64,000 bases of DNA, from assembly GCF_037101375.1 (NCBI RefSeq), contig NZ_AP029019.1, positions 4,455,001 through 4,519,000 on the forward strand. The letters run 5' to 3'. Numbering within the stretch: the first letter of the stretch is position 1; each line of letters starts with the position of its first letter. Shown here piece after piece: positions 49,000-56,788 of this stretch. Both the position numbers and the translations under genes were made by a program. Origin of the DNA: Acidovorax sp. DW039. GTDB taxonomy: Bacteria > Pseudomonadota > Gammaproteobacteria > Burkholderiales > Burkholderiaceae_C. Below the pieces are notes generated by a model. That model did not search any database. It saw only the letters and a list, made by a program, of their open reading frames with translations, and was not told the origin of the DNA.

Positions 49000-49078
49000 A
49001 CCGCAAGTCTAGAGGCGAGCGAACTGAGCCTTCCCAGCCCCCTCTGTGGGCGAAACAACGAAAACGCAACAGGCCATG

Positions 49079-49109
49079 AAAACCCCAAGACAAGTGGGCT
49101 TAGGGTTTT
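49079..49109 (+). terminator. Imperfect hairpin with T-run in the dacB / chemoreceptor gap
   Basis: Arms AAAACCCCAAG and CTTAGGGTTTT with one mismatch, followed by T on the plus strand. There is no plus-strand gene to terminate, so it may attenuate the chemoreceptor message or be incidental. Confidence 0.3.
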
Positions 49110-49228
49110 TACACTGTGCAACAAATTAATAGTGACCTCAGGACCTGGAGACAAAAAGGCTGCCCAGCACAGGGCTGCTTTTCCTGTCTCCCTGCCCCAC
49201 TAGCTTCAATGATCTGACAGGGACTCCC

Positions 49229-51031
49229 ATGAATTTCCTCTCCAACCTTTCCGTTGCCAAGCGCCTTGCGCTCGGTTTTGCCCTGGTGCTGTTGCTATCG
49301 ATGGGCGTCATCGGGCTGAGCATTTCGCGGTTGAACGCTCTGGCGGATGCCACCGAAGAAATGGTGCAAAACCCGATCAAGACCGAGCGACTGGTGAGTG
49401 ACTGGTCTCGCAACCTGCGGGTCGGTATCACCCGCACTGCCGCGGTGGCCCGCAGCAGTGACCCCGCGCTGGCCGACTTCTTTGCGGAGGACAGCAAAGC
49501 CTCTTCCAAGAGCTCGGGCGAGTTGCAAAAGGCGGTGGAAGCGCTGATGTTCCTGGATTCTGAAAAGAAGCTGTTCAAGGAAATCGGCGAACTGCGCACC
49601 CTGTACCTCAAGAACCGCGACACGATTTTTGCCCTGAAAAAAGAAGGCAAGGTGGATGAAGCCAATGCCTTGCTGGAAAAGCAGTTCATCCCCGATGCGA
49701 ACAAGTACGCCATCAAGATGGATGAGCTGCTGAGCAACCAGCGCGACCAGGTGGACAAGCTGGGCAAGGCCATTCAGGACAACCGCCAGTCCAGCCGCCA
49801 GTTGCTGGTGGTGCTGGGCGTTCTGAGCGTTGCACTGGGTGCGGTGTTCTCCTGGATTCTGGCCCGCTCGGTCACTGTGCCGCTGGCGCAGGCCTCGCAT
49901 CTGGCCAAGCGCGTGGCCGAAGGCGATCTCACAGCTCCCGTTCCTGTCCACGGCAAGGATGAAGTGGGCGAACTGATGTCCTCGCTGGAGCTGATGCAGA
50001 ACAACCTGGCCAATGTGGTGAGCAATGTGCGTCGCGGCTCCGAGTCGGTGTCCAACGCCAGCGCAGAAATCGCCCAGGGCAACAACGACCTGAGCGCCCG
50101 CACCGAGCACCAGGCCAGCGCGCTGGAGCAGACCGCTGCAAGCATGGAAGAACTGAACTCCACCGTGCGCCACAACGCCGACAACGCGCGTCAGGCCAAC
50201 CAGCTGGCGCTGACGGCATCGAACGTGGCCGTGCAGGGCGGCACCGTGGTGGGCGAGGTCGTGGAGACCATGAAGGGCATCAACGAAGCCAGCCGCAAGA
50301 TCAGCGACATCATCAGCGTGATCGACTCCATTGCCTTCCAGACCAACATCCTGGCCCTGAACGCTGCCGTGGAAGCGGCCCGGGCAGGCGAGCAGGGCCG
50401 CGGGTTTGCAGTGGTGGCATCCGAGGTGCGCAGCCTTGCCAGCCGCAGTGCGGAGGCCGCCAAGGAGATCAAGAGCCTCATCAACGCCAGTGTGGAACGC
50501 GTGGAGCAAGGCACCATGCTGGTGGACAAGGCCGGTGAGACCATGAACGAAGTGGTTACCAGCATCCGCCGCGTGACGGACATCATGGGCGAGATCAGCG
50601 CGGCCAGCAACGAACAAAGCTCAGGTGTGGCACAGGTGGGAGAGGCTGTCACGTCCATGGACCAGGCCACCCAGCAAAACGCGGCCCTGGTGGAAGAAAT
50701 GGCCGCCGCGGCCAGCAGCCTGCGCAACCAGGCCCACGAGCTGGTGCAGGTGGTGGCCGTCTTCAAGCTCTCTGCCGACCAAAGCCGCGCCCACAGCATT
50801 CACGCCAGCGCAGCACCCGCCCCACGCCCAGCGGCATACACGGCGGCCCCCAGCCTGAAAGCCCCGGCAGCGCCCAAACCCGCTACCGCCAAACTGGCAG
50901 CCAAGGCTACCGCCCCCAAGGCAGGACCTGCCCAGCCCGCCAAACCCGCCGCACCTGCGCTGGCCGCTGCCCCCAAGCCCGCCAGCCGCGCTCCGCAACA
51001 GGGCAACGATGACGAATGGGAGTCTTTCTGA
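49229..51031 (+). CDS. Methyl-accepting chemotaxis protein
   Basis: Chemoreceptor of 600 aa: TM1 about 11-31, periplasmic 4-helix sensor ~32-188, TM2 ~191-211, HAMP, then a signalling domain with [20 protein letters not shown] and [19 protein letters not shown], nearly identical in its core to the receptor at 11620. The tail is Ala/Pro/Lys-rich and ends in DDEWESF, the same tether pentapeptide. The sensor domain differs from the other receptor, so ligands are probably distinct. The ATG at 49229 follows CAGGGA. Confidence 0.93.
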   Translation: MNFLSNLSVAKRLALGFALVLLLSMGVIGLSISRLNALADATEEMVQNPIKTERLVSDWSRNLRVGITRTAAVARSSDPALADFFAEDSKASSKSSGELQKAVEALMFLDSEKKLFKEIGELRTLYLKNRDTIFALKKEGKVDEANALLEKQFIPDANKYAIKMDELLSNQRDQVDKLGKAIQDNRQSSRQLLVVLGVLSVALGAVFSWILARSVTVPLAQASHLAKRVAEGDLTAPVPVHGKDEVGELMSSLELMQNNLANVVSNVRRGSESVSNASAEIAQGNNDLSARTEHQASALEQTAASMEELNSTVRHNADNARQANQLALTASNVAVQGGTVVGEVVETMKGINEASRKISDIISVIDSIAFQTNILALNAAVEAARAGEQGRGFAVVASEVRSLASRSAEAAKEIKSLINASVERVEQGTMLVDKAGETMNEVVTSIRRVTDIMGEISAASNEQSSGVAQVGEAVTSMDQATQQNAALVEEMAAAASSLRNQAHELVQVVAVFKLSADQSRAHSIHASAAPAPRPAAYTAAPSLKAPAAPKPATAKLAAKATAPKAGPAQPAKPAAPALAAAPKPASRAPQQGNDDEWESF

Positions 51032-51234
51032 GCCGCGCTGCGGACACTCGGAATGGCAAAGACTGAAGGCGGGGAAGTCTGCCCTCCCATCTGTCCGCCC
51101 ATTTCTCCGCGCTTGAATGCCTGAATGCTGAAATACCCCGGGGGCCTTGATGGCTCCTGCGCCATGCCCTCGCAGCCAGGCAGGGCATGCGCCAGCGCAG
51201 CACAGGCACCGTGACCGCGCCAGATAATCCGGCG

Positions 51235-52215
51235 ATGCGTTTTTCTCCCCGCACCGTGGGCCTTCTGTCTGCGGTCATCACCGTCACCATCTGGACAGGT
51301 TTTATCGTCATCGCCCGGGCCTCTGCACAACGCACCCTGCTGCCACTGGACATTGCCCTGCTGCGCATTCTGGGCGCCAGTCTGGTGCTCCTGCCCTGGA
51401 GCTGGTGGATGGTGCGGCAGCGCCGCATCGCTACATCCAGTCTGGGCGGCCTGTCCCCCCTGCCCTTGCGTACAACGGCGCTGCTCGGTGTTTTCGGGGG
51501 CGCGCTGTACGCAGTGCTGGCCTATGCCGGTTTTTTCCACGCACCCGCCATCCATGCCTCCGTGCTGCTGCCGGGCAGCCTGCCGCTGTGGACGGCGCTT
51601 CTGGCGGCCTGGCTGCTGCGTGACCGCATCACCCCGCTGCGCGCCGCCGGGCTGGCGTTGATCGTGGCTGGCGACCTGCTGGTGGGCGGTAGCAGCCTGC
51701 TGGCGGCGTGGACGGGCGCTGCGGTGTGGAAGGGTGATGTCATGTTCATGCTGGCAGCCGCCAGCTGGGCCATGTACAGCGTCCACGCGCGCCGCCTGGC
51801 GGTGGACGCAGTGCAGGCAACCATGGCGGTCACTGCCTTTGCCTTGGTGACCTGTGCGCCTCTGTATGTGCTGCTGGTGGGCAGCGGCTTGCTCAGCAGC
51901 CATCTGGGCCAGACACCCTGGGGTGAAATCCTGTTCCAGATGGGCTTCCAAGGCATCGGAGCCGTGGCCATCTCAGGCATCACCTTCACACGCATGATCC
52001 AGCACTACGGCCCCGTGCGCTCGACCATGATCACCGCACTGGTGCCCGGTCTCTCGGCCATTGGCGCCGTCTGGCTGCTGGGTGAGCCGCTGCACTGGAA
52101 CCTGGTGGCGGGCCTGCTGCTGGTCACCACGGGTATCCTCCTGGGGGTGCTGCGCCCCGGCCTGCGGCCCGCTGCCGCAGACAAGGCGCCGCAGGGGGCA
52201 AAATTGCACCCCTGA
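51235..52215 (+). CDS. DMT-superfamily transporter (EamA)
   Basis: Ten-helix exporter with two EamA repeats, 326 aa. Typical features: TVTIWTGFIVIARASAQR in helix 1, a Pro-rich LLPGSLPLWTALLAAWLLRD at the end of repeat 1, and STMITALVPGLSAIGAVWLLGE in repeat 2. Start MRFSPRTVG at 51235; the longer frame adds a non-hydrophobic lead. Probably exports an amino acid or metabolite, unidentified. Stands alone between the chemoreceptor and tsaB. Confidence 0.87.
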   Translation: MRFSPRTVGLLSAVITVTIWTGFIVIARASAQRTLLPLDIALLRILGASLVLLPWSWWMVRQRRIATSSLGGLSPLPLRTTALLGVFGGALYAVLAYAGFFHAPAIHASVLLPGSLPLWTALLAAWLLRDRITPLRAAGLALIVAGDLLVGGSSLLAAWTGAAVWKGDVMFMLAAASWAMYSVHARRLAVDAVQATMAVTAFALVTCAPLYVLLVGSGLLSSHLGQTPWGEILFQMGFQGIGAVAISGITFTRMIQHYGPVRSTMITALVPGLSAIGAVWLLGEPLHWNLVAGLLLVTTGILLGVLRPGLRPAAADKAPQGAKLHP

Positions 52216-52330
52216 CGCCTCCTGCCTGTGGCCCAGCCGGGAGAATGGCCCAGGCATAGCGTCCTGGACCTTTTGTCATGGATTGCCCCCTTTTTACTGC
52301 CCACTTTTGCTGCCTTTTAGCCCCGGCCCC

Positions 52331-53092
52331 ATGAACCTGCTTGCCTTTGACACCAGCACCGACACCCTCTCTATCGCCGTGCAGCGGGGCGAGGCAGTGT
52401 GGCAGCACACCGGTCCTGGCGGTGCCCAGGCGTCGGCCAGCCTGATCCCCGCCATACAGCGTCTGCTGGCCGAGGCCGCCCTCGGTTTTGACACGTTGGA
52501 TGCCATTGTGTTTGGGCGTGGCCCCGGCTCGTTCACCGGCTTGCGTACCGCCTGCGCCGTCGCCCAGGGGCTGGCCTTTGGGGCACGCAAGGGCCAGGGG
52601 GTGCCGGTGCTGCCGGTGGACACCCTGCTGGCCGTGGCCGAGGAAGCCCGCCACCAGCACGGCTGCACCCAGGTGCTGGCGGTGCTGGATGCCCGCATGA
52701 ACGAGGTGTACAGCGCCCGCTGCCAGTGGCAGGCCGTCACGCAAAGCTGGCAGGCGGATGCAGACTTTGGCCTGTGCGCGCCCGAAGCCCTGGTGTTGCC
52801 CGCCGCAGGCCCCGATGGGGAGGCTGCAGACGCCAGACCATGGACAGTGGCAGGCAATGCCCAAGGCCCCTATGGCGAGCGGCTGCTGCCCGGCGCGCAC
52901 CATGCACAGGTGCTGCCCACTGCCGCCGCCTTGCTGCGCCTGGCCCCCGCCTTGCTGGCCGCTGGCCAGGCCGTGCCCGCCAGCGAAGCGCTGCCGCGCT
53001 ACATCCGCGACAAGGTGGCACAAACCACGGCCGAGCGCGAGGCGCTGCGCGCACAAACCCCAGCTACGGCAACACCCCAGTCCACACCATGA
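52331..53092 (+). CDS. tsaB: tRNA t6A biosynthesis protein TsaB
   Basis: ASKHA-fold partner of TsaD in tRNA N6-threonylcarbamoyladenosine synthesis, 253 aa. Opening MNLLAFDTSTDTLSIAVQRG, then IVFGRGPGSFTGLRTACAVA and VLAVLDARMNEVYSA. Coupled to rimI by ATGA at 53089-53092 and followed by the UDG-like gene, a widespread tsaB-rimI-udg order. With the Sua5-type gene at 41.5 kb two pathway steps are in the window; tsaD and tsaE are not. Confidence 0.95.
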   Translation: MNLLAFDTSTDTLSIAVQRGEAVWQHTGPGGAQASASLIPAIQRLLAEAALGFDTLDAIVFGRGPGSFTGLRTACAVAQGLAFGARKGQGVPVLPVDTLLAVAEEARHQHGCTQVLAVLDARMNEVYSARCQWQAVTQSWQADADFGLCAPEALVLPAAGPDGEAADARPWTVAGNAQGPYGERLLPGAHHAQVLPTAAALLRLAPALLAAGQAVPASEALPRYIRDKVAQTTAEREALRAQTPATATPQSTP

Positions 53093-53580
53093 GCGCCGTA
53101 CCCCAACCCTTGCGCCAGCCGGATGACAACGCCCCCGAGGTGCGCTTTGAAAAGCTGACCCCGGAGCGTCTGGATGCCTTGCTGGACATCGAGTTCAGCG
53201 CGTATTCCCATCCCTGGAGCCGCGGCAACTTCACCGATGCGCTGGCTTCTGGCTACGAATGCCAGTTGCTGATGGCGGGCGAGCAGATGCTGGGCTACTT
53301 TGTGGCCATGCTGGGGGTGGACGAAGTGCACCTGCTCAACATCACCGTGGCGCCTGCCTTTCAGCACCAGGGCTGGGCGCGGGTGCTGCTGGACGCACTG
53401 GCCCTGTGGGCGCGGGGGCGCAATGCACAGTGGCTGTGGCTGGAAGTGCGGGCCAGCAATCTGCGCGCACAGCACGTCTACGAAACCCACGGCTTCCGGC
53501 GCGTGGGAGAACGCAAACGCTACTACCCTGCGGCCCATGGCCAGCGGGAAGATGCCATTGTCATGAGCCTGCCCCTATGA
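53089..53580 (+). CDS. rimI: Ribosomal protein S18 alanine N-acetyltransferase
   Basis: GNAT acetyltransferase, 163 aa. Acetyl-CoA motif A is VAPAFQHQGWARVLLDAL, preceded by VDEVHLLNITV and followed by LWLEVRASNLRAQHVYETHGF. Acts on the N-terminus of S18 in studied species. Translationally coupled on both sides (ATGA with tsaB and with the downstream gene). Confidence 0.94.
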   Translation: MSAVPQPLRQPDDNAPEVRFEKLTPERLDALLDIEFSAYSHPWSRGNFTDALASGYECQLLMAGEQMLGYFVAMLGVDEVHLLNITVAPAFQHQGWARVLLDALALWARGRNAQWLWLEVRASNLRAQHVYETHGFRRVGERKRYYPAAHGQREDAIVMSLPL

Positions 53581-54413
53581 GCCTGAACCTTGATGCGCGC
53601 CAGCGCGCCATGCTGCAAGAGATGGGAATCACCGTGTGGGCCCGCCCGGAGGCCGCTGCCCCCGCTGCATCTGCCACCACAGCAGAGGCCCCTGCAGCCA
53701 GCACGGCCACCGCAATCCATTCGCCTGCAGCGCCAGCCGCTGCGCCAGTGCACCGCCCGCCTGTGGCCGAGTCCGCCCCGCCAGTGCGTTCCGATCCACC
53801 AGCGGCACCTGCACAAGCGCCCCGAACCATTGCTGCTTCGGCAGCTCCTGCCGCGCCCGTCACCGCTGCGGGAGCCAGCGCCTCCCCCAGCGCCGCGCCC
53901 CTACTCCGGCTGCACGCCCCCGTTGCGCTGTATCCCCAGGCCGATCCGGCCAAAACGCCCACGGCGCTGGGTGCTGGCTGGCTGATCGTGACCGAGGGCA
54001 TCTCGGCCAGCGACCCGCTGGCGGGTGACGCAGGCAAGCTGCTGGACAACATGCTGCGCGCCATGCAGTTGCACCTGCACCCCCGTGTGTACCTGGCCGC
54101 CCTGGCACGCCCCACGCCCGGCATGCGGGCACCCGAGGGCGAGGACCCGGCATCCACCGACGTGGCTGGTGCGTTAGAACATGCAGTGCACACGCTGCAG
54201 CCCACCATGGTGCTGGTGCTGGGCCATGTGGCAGCACGCGCAGTGCTGGGCCGCACCGAGCCCCTGGGCCGCCTGCGCGCCGCCCCGCACACGGTGGTGG
54301 GCCGCCACGCGGTGGTGACCTACGACCCGGCCTTCCTCCTGCGCTCCCAGGACGCCAAGGCCGCCACCTGGGCAGACCTGTGCAGGGCGCTGGCGCTGGT
54401 GCGCAAGGGATAA
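53577..54413 (+). CDS. Degenerate family-4 uracil-DNA glycosylase-like protein
   Basis: 278 aa. A short N-terminal piece (MSLNLDARQRAMLQEMGI), an ~85-residue Ala/Pro linker, then a C-terminal domain resembling family-4 UDG: GDAGKLLDNMLRAMQL, LQPTMVLVLGHVAARAVLG and VTYDPAFLLRSQDAK. Key family features are lost: the GExPG motif reads TEGISAS, the catalytic-loop His is Asp (TYDPAFLLR instead of TYHPAYLLR), and there is a single Cys, so the 4Fe-4S cluster is impossible. Coupled to rimI. It occupies the slot normally held by active UDG, so enzyme activity is doubtful. Confidence 0.8.
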   Translation: MSLNLDARQRAMLQEMGITVWARPEAAAPAASATTAEAPAASTATAIHSPAAPAAAPVHRPPVAESAPPVRSDPPAAPAQAPRTIAASAAPAAPVTAAGASASPSAAPLLRLHAPVALYPQADPAKTPTALGAGWLIVTEGISASDPLAGDAGKLLDNMLRAMQLHLHPRVYLAALARPTPGMRAPEGEDPASTDVAGALEHAVHTLQPTMVLVLGHVAARAVLGRTEPLGRLRAAPHTVVGRHAVVTYDPAFLLRSQDAKAATWADLCRALALVRKG

Positions 54414-54531
54414 AAGGGTCAAACCCCATTGGGCCTTCGAACAACGCAAGGCCCTTATACCCCTCACTTTTTTGGCACGCACGCACCGCAGGCCACCCGC
54501 CAGCGCCATGGTCGGGTGCCATAATCGCGGG

Positions 54532-54668
54532 CTCAATCAACAAACGGAGACAGCTCCTTGGAAACCTACCCGAGTTGGTAGCTTTCAGCTCCCCCGGCAC
54601 GCCGCGTGGGGTTGAAAGCAACCCTATACCCCCACACCGCAGATGCCACCAAACAAGGGAGTGAGCCT
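54532..54668 (+). promoter_or_regulatory. Structured 5' leader of corA, candidate riboregulator
   Basis: A CATAAT box at 54520-54525 suggests a start near 54532 and a leader of about 137 nt. Hairpin A: GAAACCTACC (54561-54570) with GGTAGCTTTC (54577-54586). Hairpin B: GCTTTC (54581-54586) with GAAAGC (54614-54619), plus CCCC (54591-54594) with GGGG (54608-54611) and an inner CGGC/GCCG. The two share GCTTTC and exclude each other, as in riboswitches. No known class recognised. Confidence 0.5.
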
Positions 54669-55658
54669 ATGCTCAACATCTTCACGCTCGCCAACGGCCG
54701 GCTGTTTCAGGAAGAGATCGAATCGCTGGAAGAGCTGACCAAGTTCCAGCCCATCTGGGTGGACCTGGAAGCCCCCACCCTCGAAGAAAAGCGCTGGATC
54801 AAGCAGCACTACGGCCTGTCCATCCCTGAGGATGCGATGGACGAGGACATCGAGGAATCCGCCCGTTTCTACGAAGAAGACAACGGCGAGCTGCACATCC
54901 GCAGCGACTTTTTGATCGACGACGATGAAGACCCCCGCTCGGTGCGCGTGGCCTTCATCCTGAACCAGCACAACGCCAACCTCAAGAGCCGTGGCGTGCT
55001 GTTTTCCATCCACGACGAAGACGTGCCCGTGTTTCGGCTGCTGCGCATGCGCGCCCGCCGCGCGCCCGGCCTGATCGAAGACGCCAAGGAAGTGCTGCTC
55101 AAACTGTTCGATGCGGACGCCGAATACTCTGCCGACACGCTGGAGAACATCTACGACGAGCTGGAGAAAGTCAGCACCCAGGTGCTGGCAGGCGATGTGA
55201 CCGACGCACGCGCCGGTGAAGTGCTGGCCGCCATTGCGCGCCAGGAAGACTTGAACGGCCGCATCCGCCGCAACGTGATGGACACGCGCCGCGCCGTGAG
55301 CTTCATGATGCGCTCCAAGATGCTCAACTCCGAGCAGTTTGAGGAAGCGCGCCAGATCCTGCGCGACATCGAATCGCTGGACAACCACACGGCCTTCCTG
55401 TTCGACAAGATCAACTTCCTGATGGACGCCACGGTCGGTTTCATCAACATCAACCAGAACAAGATCATCAAGATCTTCTCCGTGGCCAGCGTGGCGCTGC
55501 TGCCACCTACGCTGATTGCCAGCGTGTACGGCATGAATCTGCAGTTCCCGGAGCTGCAGATGCTGGGCGCCGCAGGCTACCCCTATGTGCTGGGGCTGAT
55601 GGTAGCCAGTGCGCTGGGGCCGATGTGGTACTTCCGCAAGCGCGGCTGGTTGAAGTAG
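54669..55658 (+). CDS. corA: Magnesium transporter CorA
   Basis: Pentameric Mg2+ (and Co2+) channel of the inner membrane, 329 aa. Large acidic cytosolic N-terminal domain, long helical region, two C-terminal helices, and the signature pore motif YGMN in LIASVYGMNLQFPELQ. The C-terminus is the positively charged RKRGWLK. The ATG at 54669 (MLNIFTLANG) has GGGAGT upstream. Preceded by a 137-nt structured leader, unusual enough to suggest Mg2+-responsive control. Confidence 0.95.
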   Translation: MLNIFTLANGRLFQEEIESLEELTKFQPIWVDLEAPTLEEKRWIKQHYGLSIPEDAMDEDIEESARFYEEDNGELHIRSDFLIDDDEDPRSVRVAFILNQHNANLKSRGVLFSIHDEDVPVFRLLRMRARRAPGLIEDAKEVLLKLFDADAEYSADTLENIYDELEKVSTQVLAGDVTDARAGEVLAAIARQEDLNGRIRRNVMDTRRAVSFMMRSKMLNSEQFEEARQILRDIESLDNHTAFLFDKINFLMDATVGFININQNKIIKIFSVASVALLPPTLIASVYGMNLQFPELQMLGAAGYPYVLGLMVASALGPMWYFRKRGWLK

Positions 55659-55720
55659 CCCCCCTGTGGCGCTACGCGCCTTCCCCCCCGAGGGGGGACG
55701 CCTCCGGTGGACTGGCAGAG
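55659..55720 (+). repeat. Third dispersed repeat type after corA
   Basis: CCCCCTGTGGCGCTACGCGC then a C/G-rich hairpin (CCCCCC-GA-GGGGGG) and GACGCCTCCGG. I recognise this as a common 3'-end element in Comamonadaceae genomes, possibly acting as a terminator. One copy here. Confidence 0.5.
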
Positions 55721-55801
55721 CCAGATCCACGGTGGCGCTGTTATCGGAGTGCGCCAGTATCAACGCCTGTGCTTCTTTCAAACGCAAAGGCAACAACTCA
55801 A

Positions 55802-55853
55802 ATGACCGCTAGCGCTTGAAAAATAAGCGCCAGCAGCTATTAATTTCATAGCT
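55802..55853 (+). repeat. Dispersed hairpin repeat, copy 12
   Basis: CGCTAGCGCTTGAAAAATAA, GCGCCAGCAGCTATTAA, TTTCATAGC. Its right end overlaps the stop codon and last codons of mtnN. Confidence 0.85.
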
Positions 55854-56595
55854 TTTGCAGAAAACCCCGCATGATGTGCTCGGCGTAGCGGGTTGCTACG
55901 GTGTTCACAAACGCCGGGAAGTCCACATGCGCGGTGTCGTCGGCGCGGTCGGAGATGGTGCGCATGGCGGCGAAGGGCAGGCCGTAGTCGTGGCAGACCT
56001 GGGCAACGGCGGCGCCTTCCATTTCCACGGCCAGCACGTCGTGGCCCGCGTCGCGCAGGACGGTGCGCAGGCCCTGGGCCTCGGCGGCGGCGCTGACAAA
56101 ACGGTCACCGCTGGCCACCAGCCCGTGGTGTACCCTGGGCTGGCCGGTGACGAGACTAGAGTCAAATTGGCCATTAGCGCCCGCCACATAAGCGCTGGCA
56201 GCTTCCAAAAGCATAGCAGTCAGTGTCTCATCACAGCCCAGGCGGGTGCGGGCGTAACCGGGCAGTTCCCAGCGGGGGAAGATCGGTGAAGCGTCCATGT
56301 CATGCTGCACATAGTCTTGCGCCACCACCACGTCGCCCACCTGCACCCCATCGCCCACGCCCCCGGCCACGCCGGTGAAGACGATGCGCGCCACGCCAAA
56401 ACGCTCTGCCAGCGCCGTGGCCGTGGTAGCCGCTGCTACCTTGCCAATGCCCGACAGCGCCAGCACCACGGTGTGTCCCTCCCAGTCGCCTCGCCAAAAG
56501 GCACGTCCGGCGTGCACGACGCGCTGGGGCTGCGCCAGGTGCTGCAGCAGGGAGCTTTGTTCTTCGGGCAGGGCGCTGAGGATGGCGGTGGTCAT
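55846..56595 (-). CDS. mtnN: 5'-methylthioadenosine/S-adenosylhomocysteine nucleosidase
   Basis: Cleaves MTA and SAH to adenine and the thioribose compound, 249 aa. GSG-type N-terminus with MTTAILSALPEEQSSLLQHL, the phosphorylase-family stretch FTGVAGGVGDGVQVGDVVVA, the catalytic Glu region LAVEMEGAAVAQVCHDYGLPF and a final SDRADDTAHVDF. Compared with E. coli MtnN it has roughly 12 extra residues around SAYVAGANGQFDSSLV, where a repeat copy lies in the coding sequence. The ATG at 56593-56595 is the natural start; a longer frame is unsupported. Confidence 0.92.
   Translation of the reverse strand: MTTAILSALPEEQSSLLQHLAQPQRVVHAGRAFWRGDWEGHTVVLALSGIGKVAAATTATALAERFGVARIVFTGVAGGVGDGVQVGDVVVAQDYVQHDMDASPIFPRWELPGYARTRLGCDETLTAMLLEAASAYVAGANGQFDSSLVTGQPRVHHGLVASGDRFVSAAAEAQGLRTVLRDAGHDVLAVEMEGAAVAQVCHDYGLPFAAMRTISDRADDTAHVDFPAFVNTVATRYAEHIMRGFLQKL
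56168..56218 (+). repeat. Dispersed hairpin repeat, copy 13, inside mtnN
   Basis: TTGGCCATTAGCGCCCGCCA, CATAAGCGCTGGCAGCTTCC, AAAAGCATAGCA. In-frame coding copy; arms partly eroded. Confidence 0.7.
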
Positions 56596-56657
56596 GGGGA
56601 GGATTGTGGGGGATGGGCTGGCGCTCAGAAGCCTTTCAAGAAACTGCGCCATGGGAA

Positions 56658-56676
56658 ACGGCCCCAGCGGGGCCGT
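56658..56676 (-). terminator. Hairpin downstream of fadD
   Basis: Arms ACGGCCCC and GGGGCCGT around AGC, between fadD and mtnN. On the minus strand only TTT follows, so termination strength is uncertain. Confidence 0.5.
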
Positions 56677-56761
56677 GTCCTTTTTCAAACGATGTGCAGA
56701 GGATCCCTTGTGGCTGCGGCCGCTGCGCTTCACGTTGCTACGCAACATGAGCCTTCGCCGC

Positions 56762-56788
56762 AAGAAGTGCCCCTTCGGGTCACTTCTT
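56762..56788 (-). repeat. Stem-loop overlapping the fadD stop codon
   Basis: Arms AAGAAGTG and CACTTCTT plus three more GC pairs around a TTC loop. It covers the last codons and stop of fadD; possible mRNA-stabilising element. Confidence 0.5.

Noticed and set aside
54508..54615. Possible 35-codon leader peptide upstream of corA
   Set aside because: Its ATG lies before the likely -10 box and start site, so it would not be on the transcript; codon content is uninformative.
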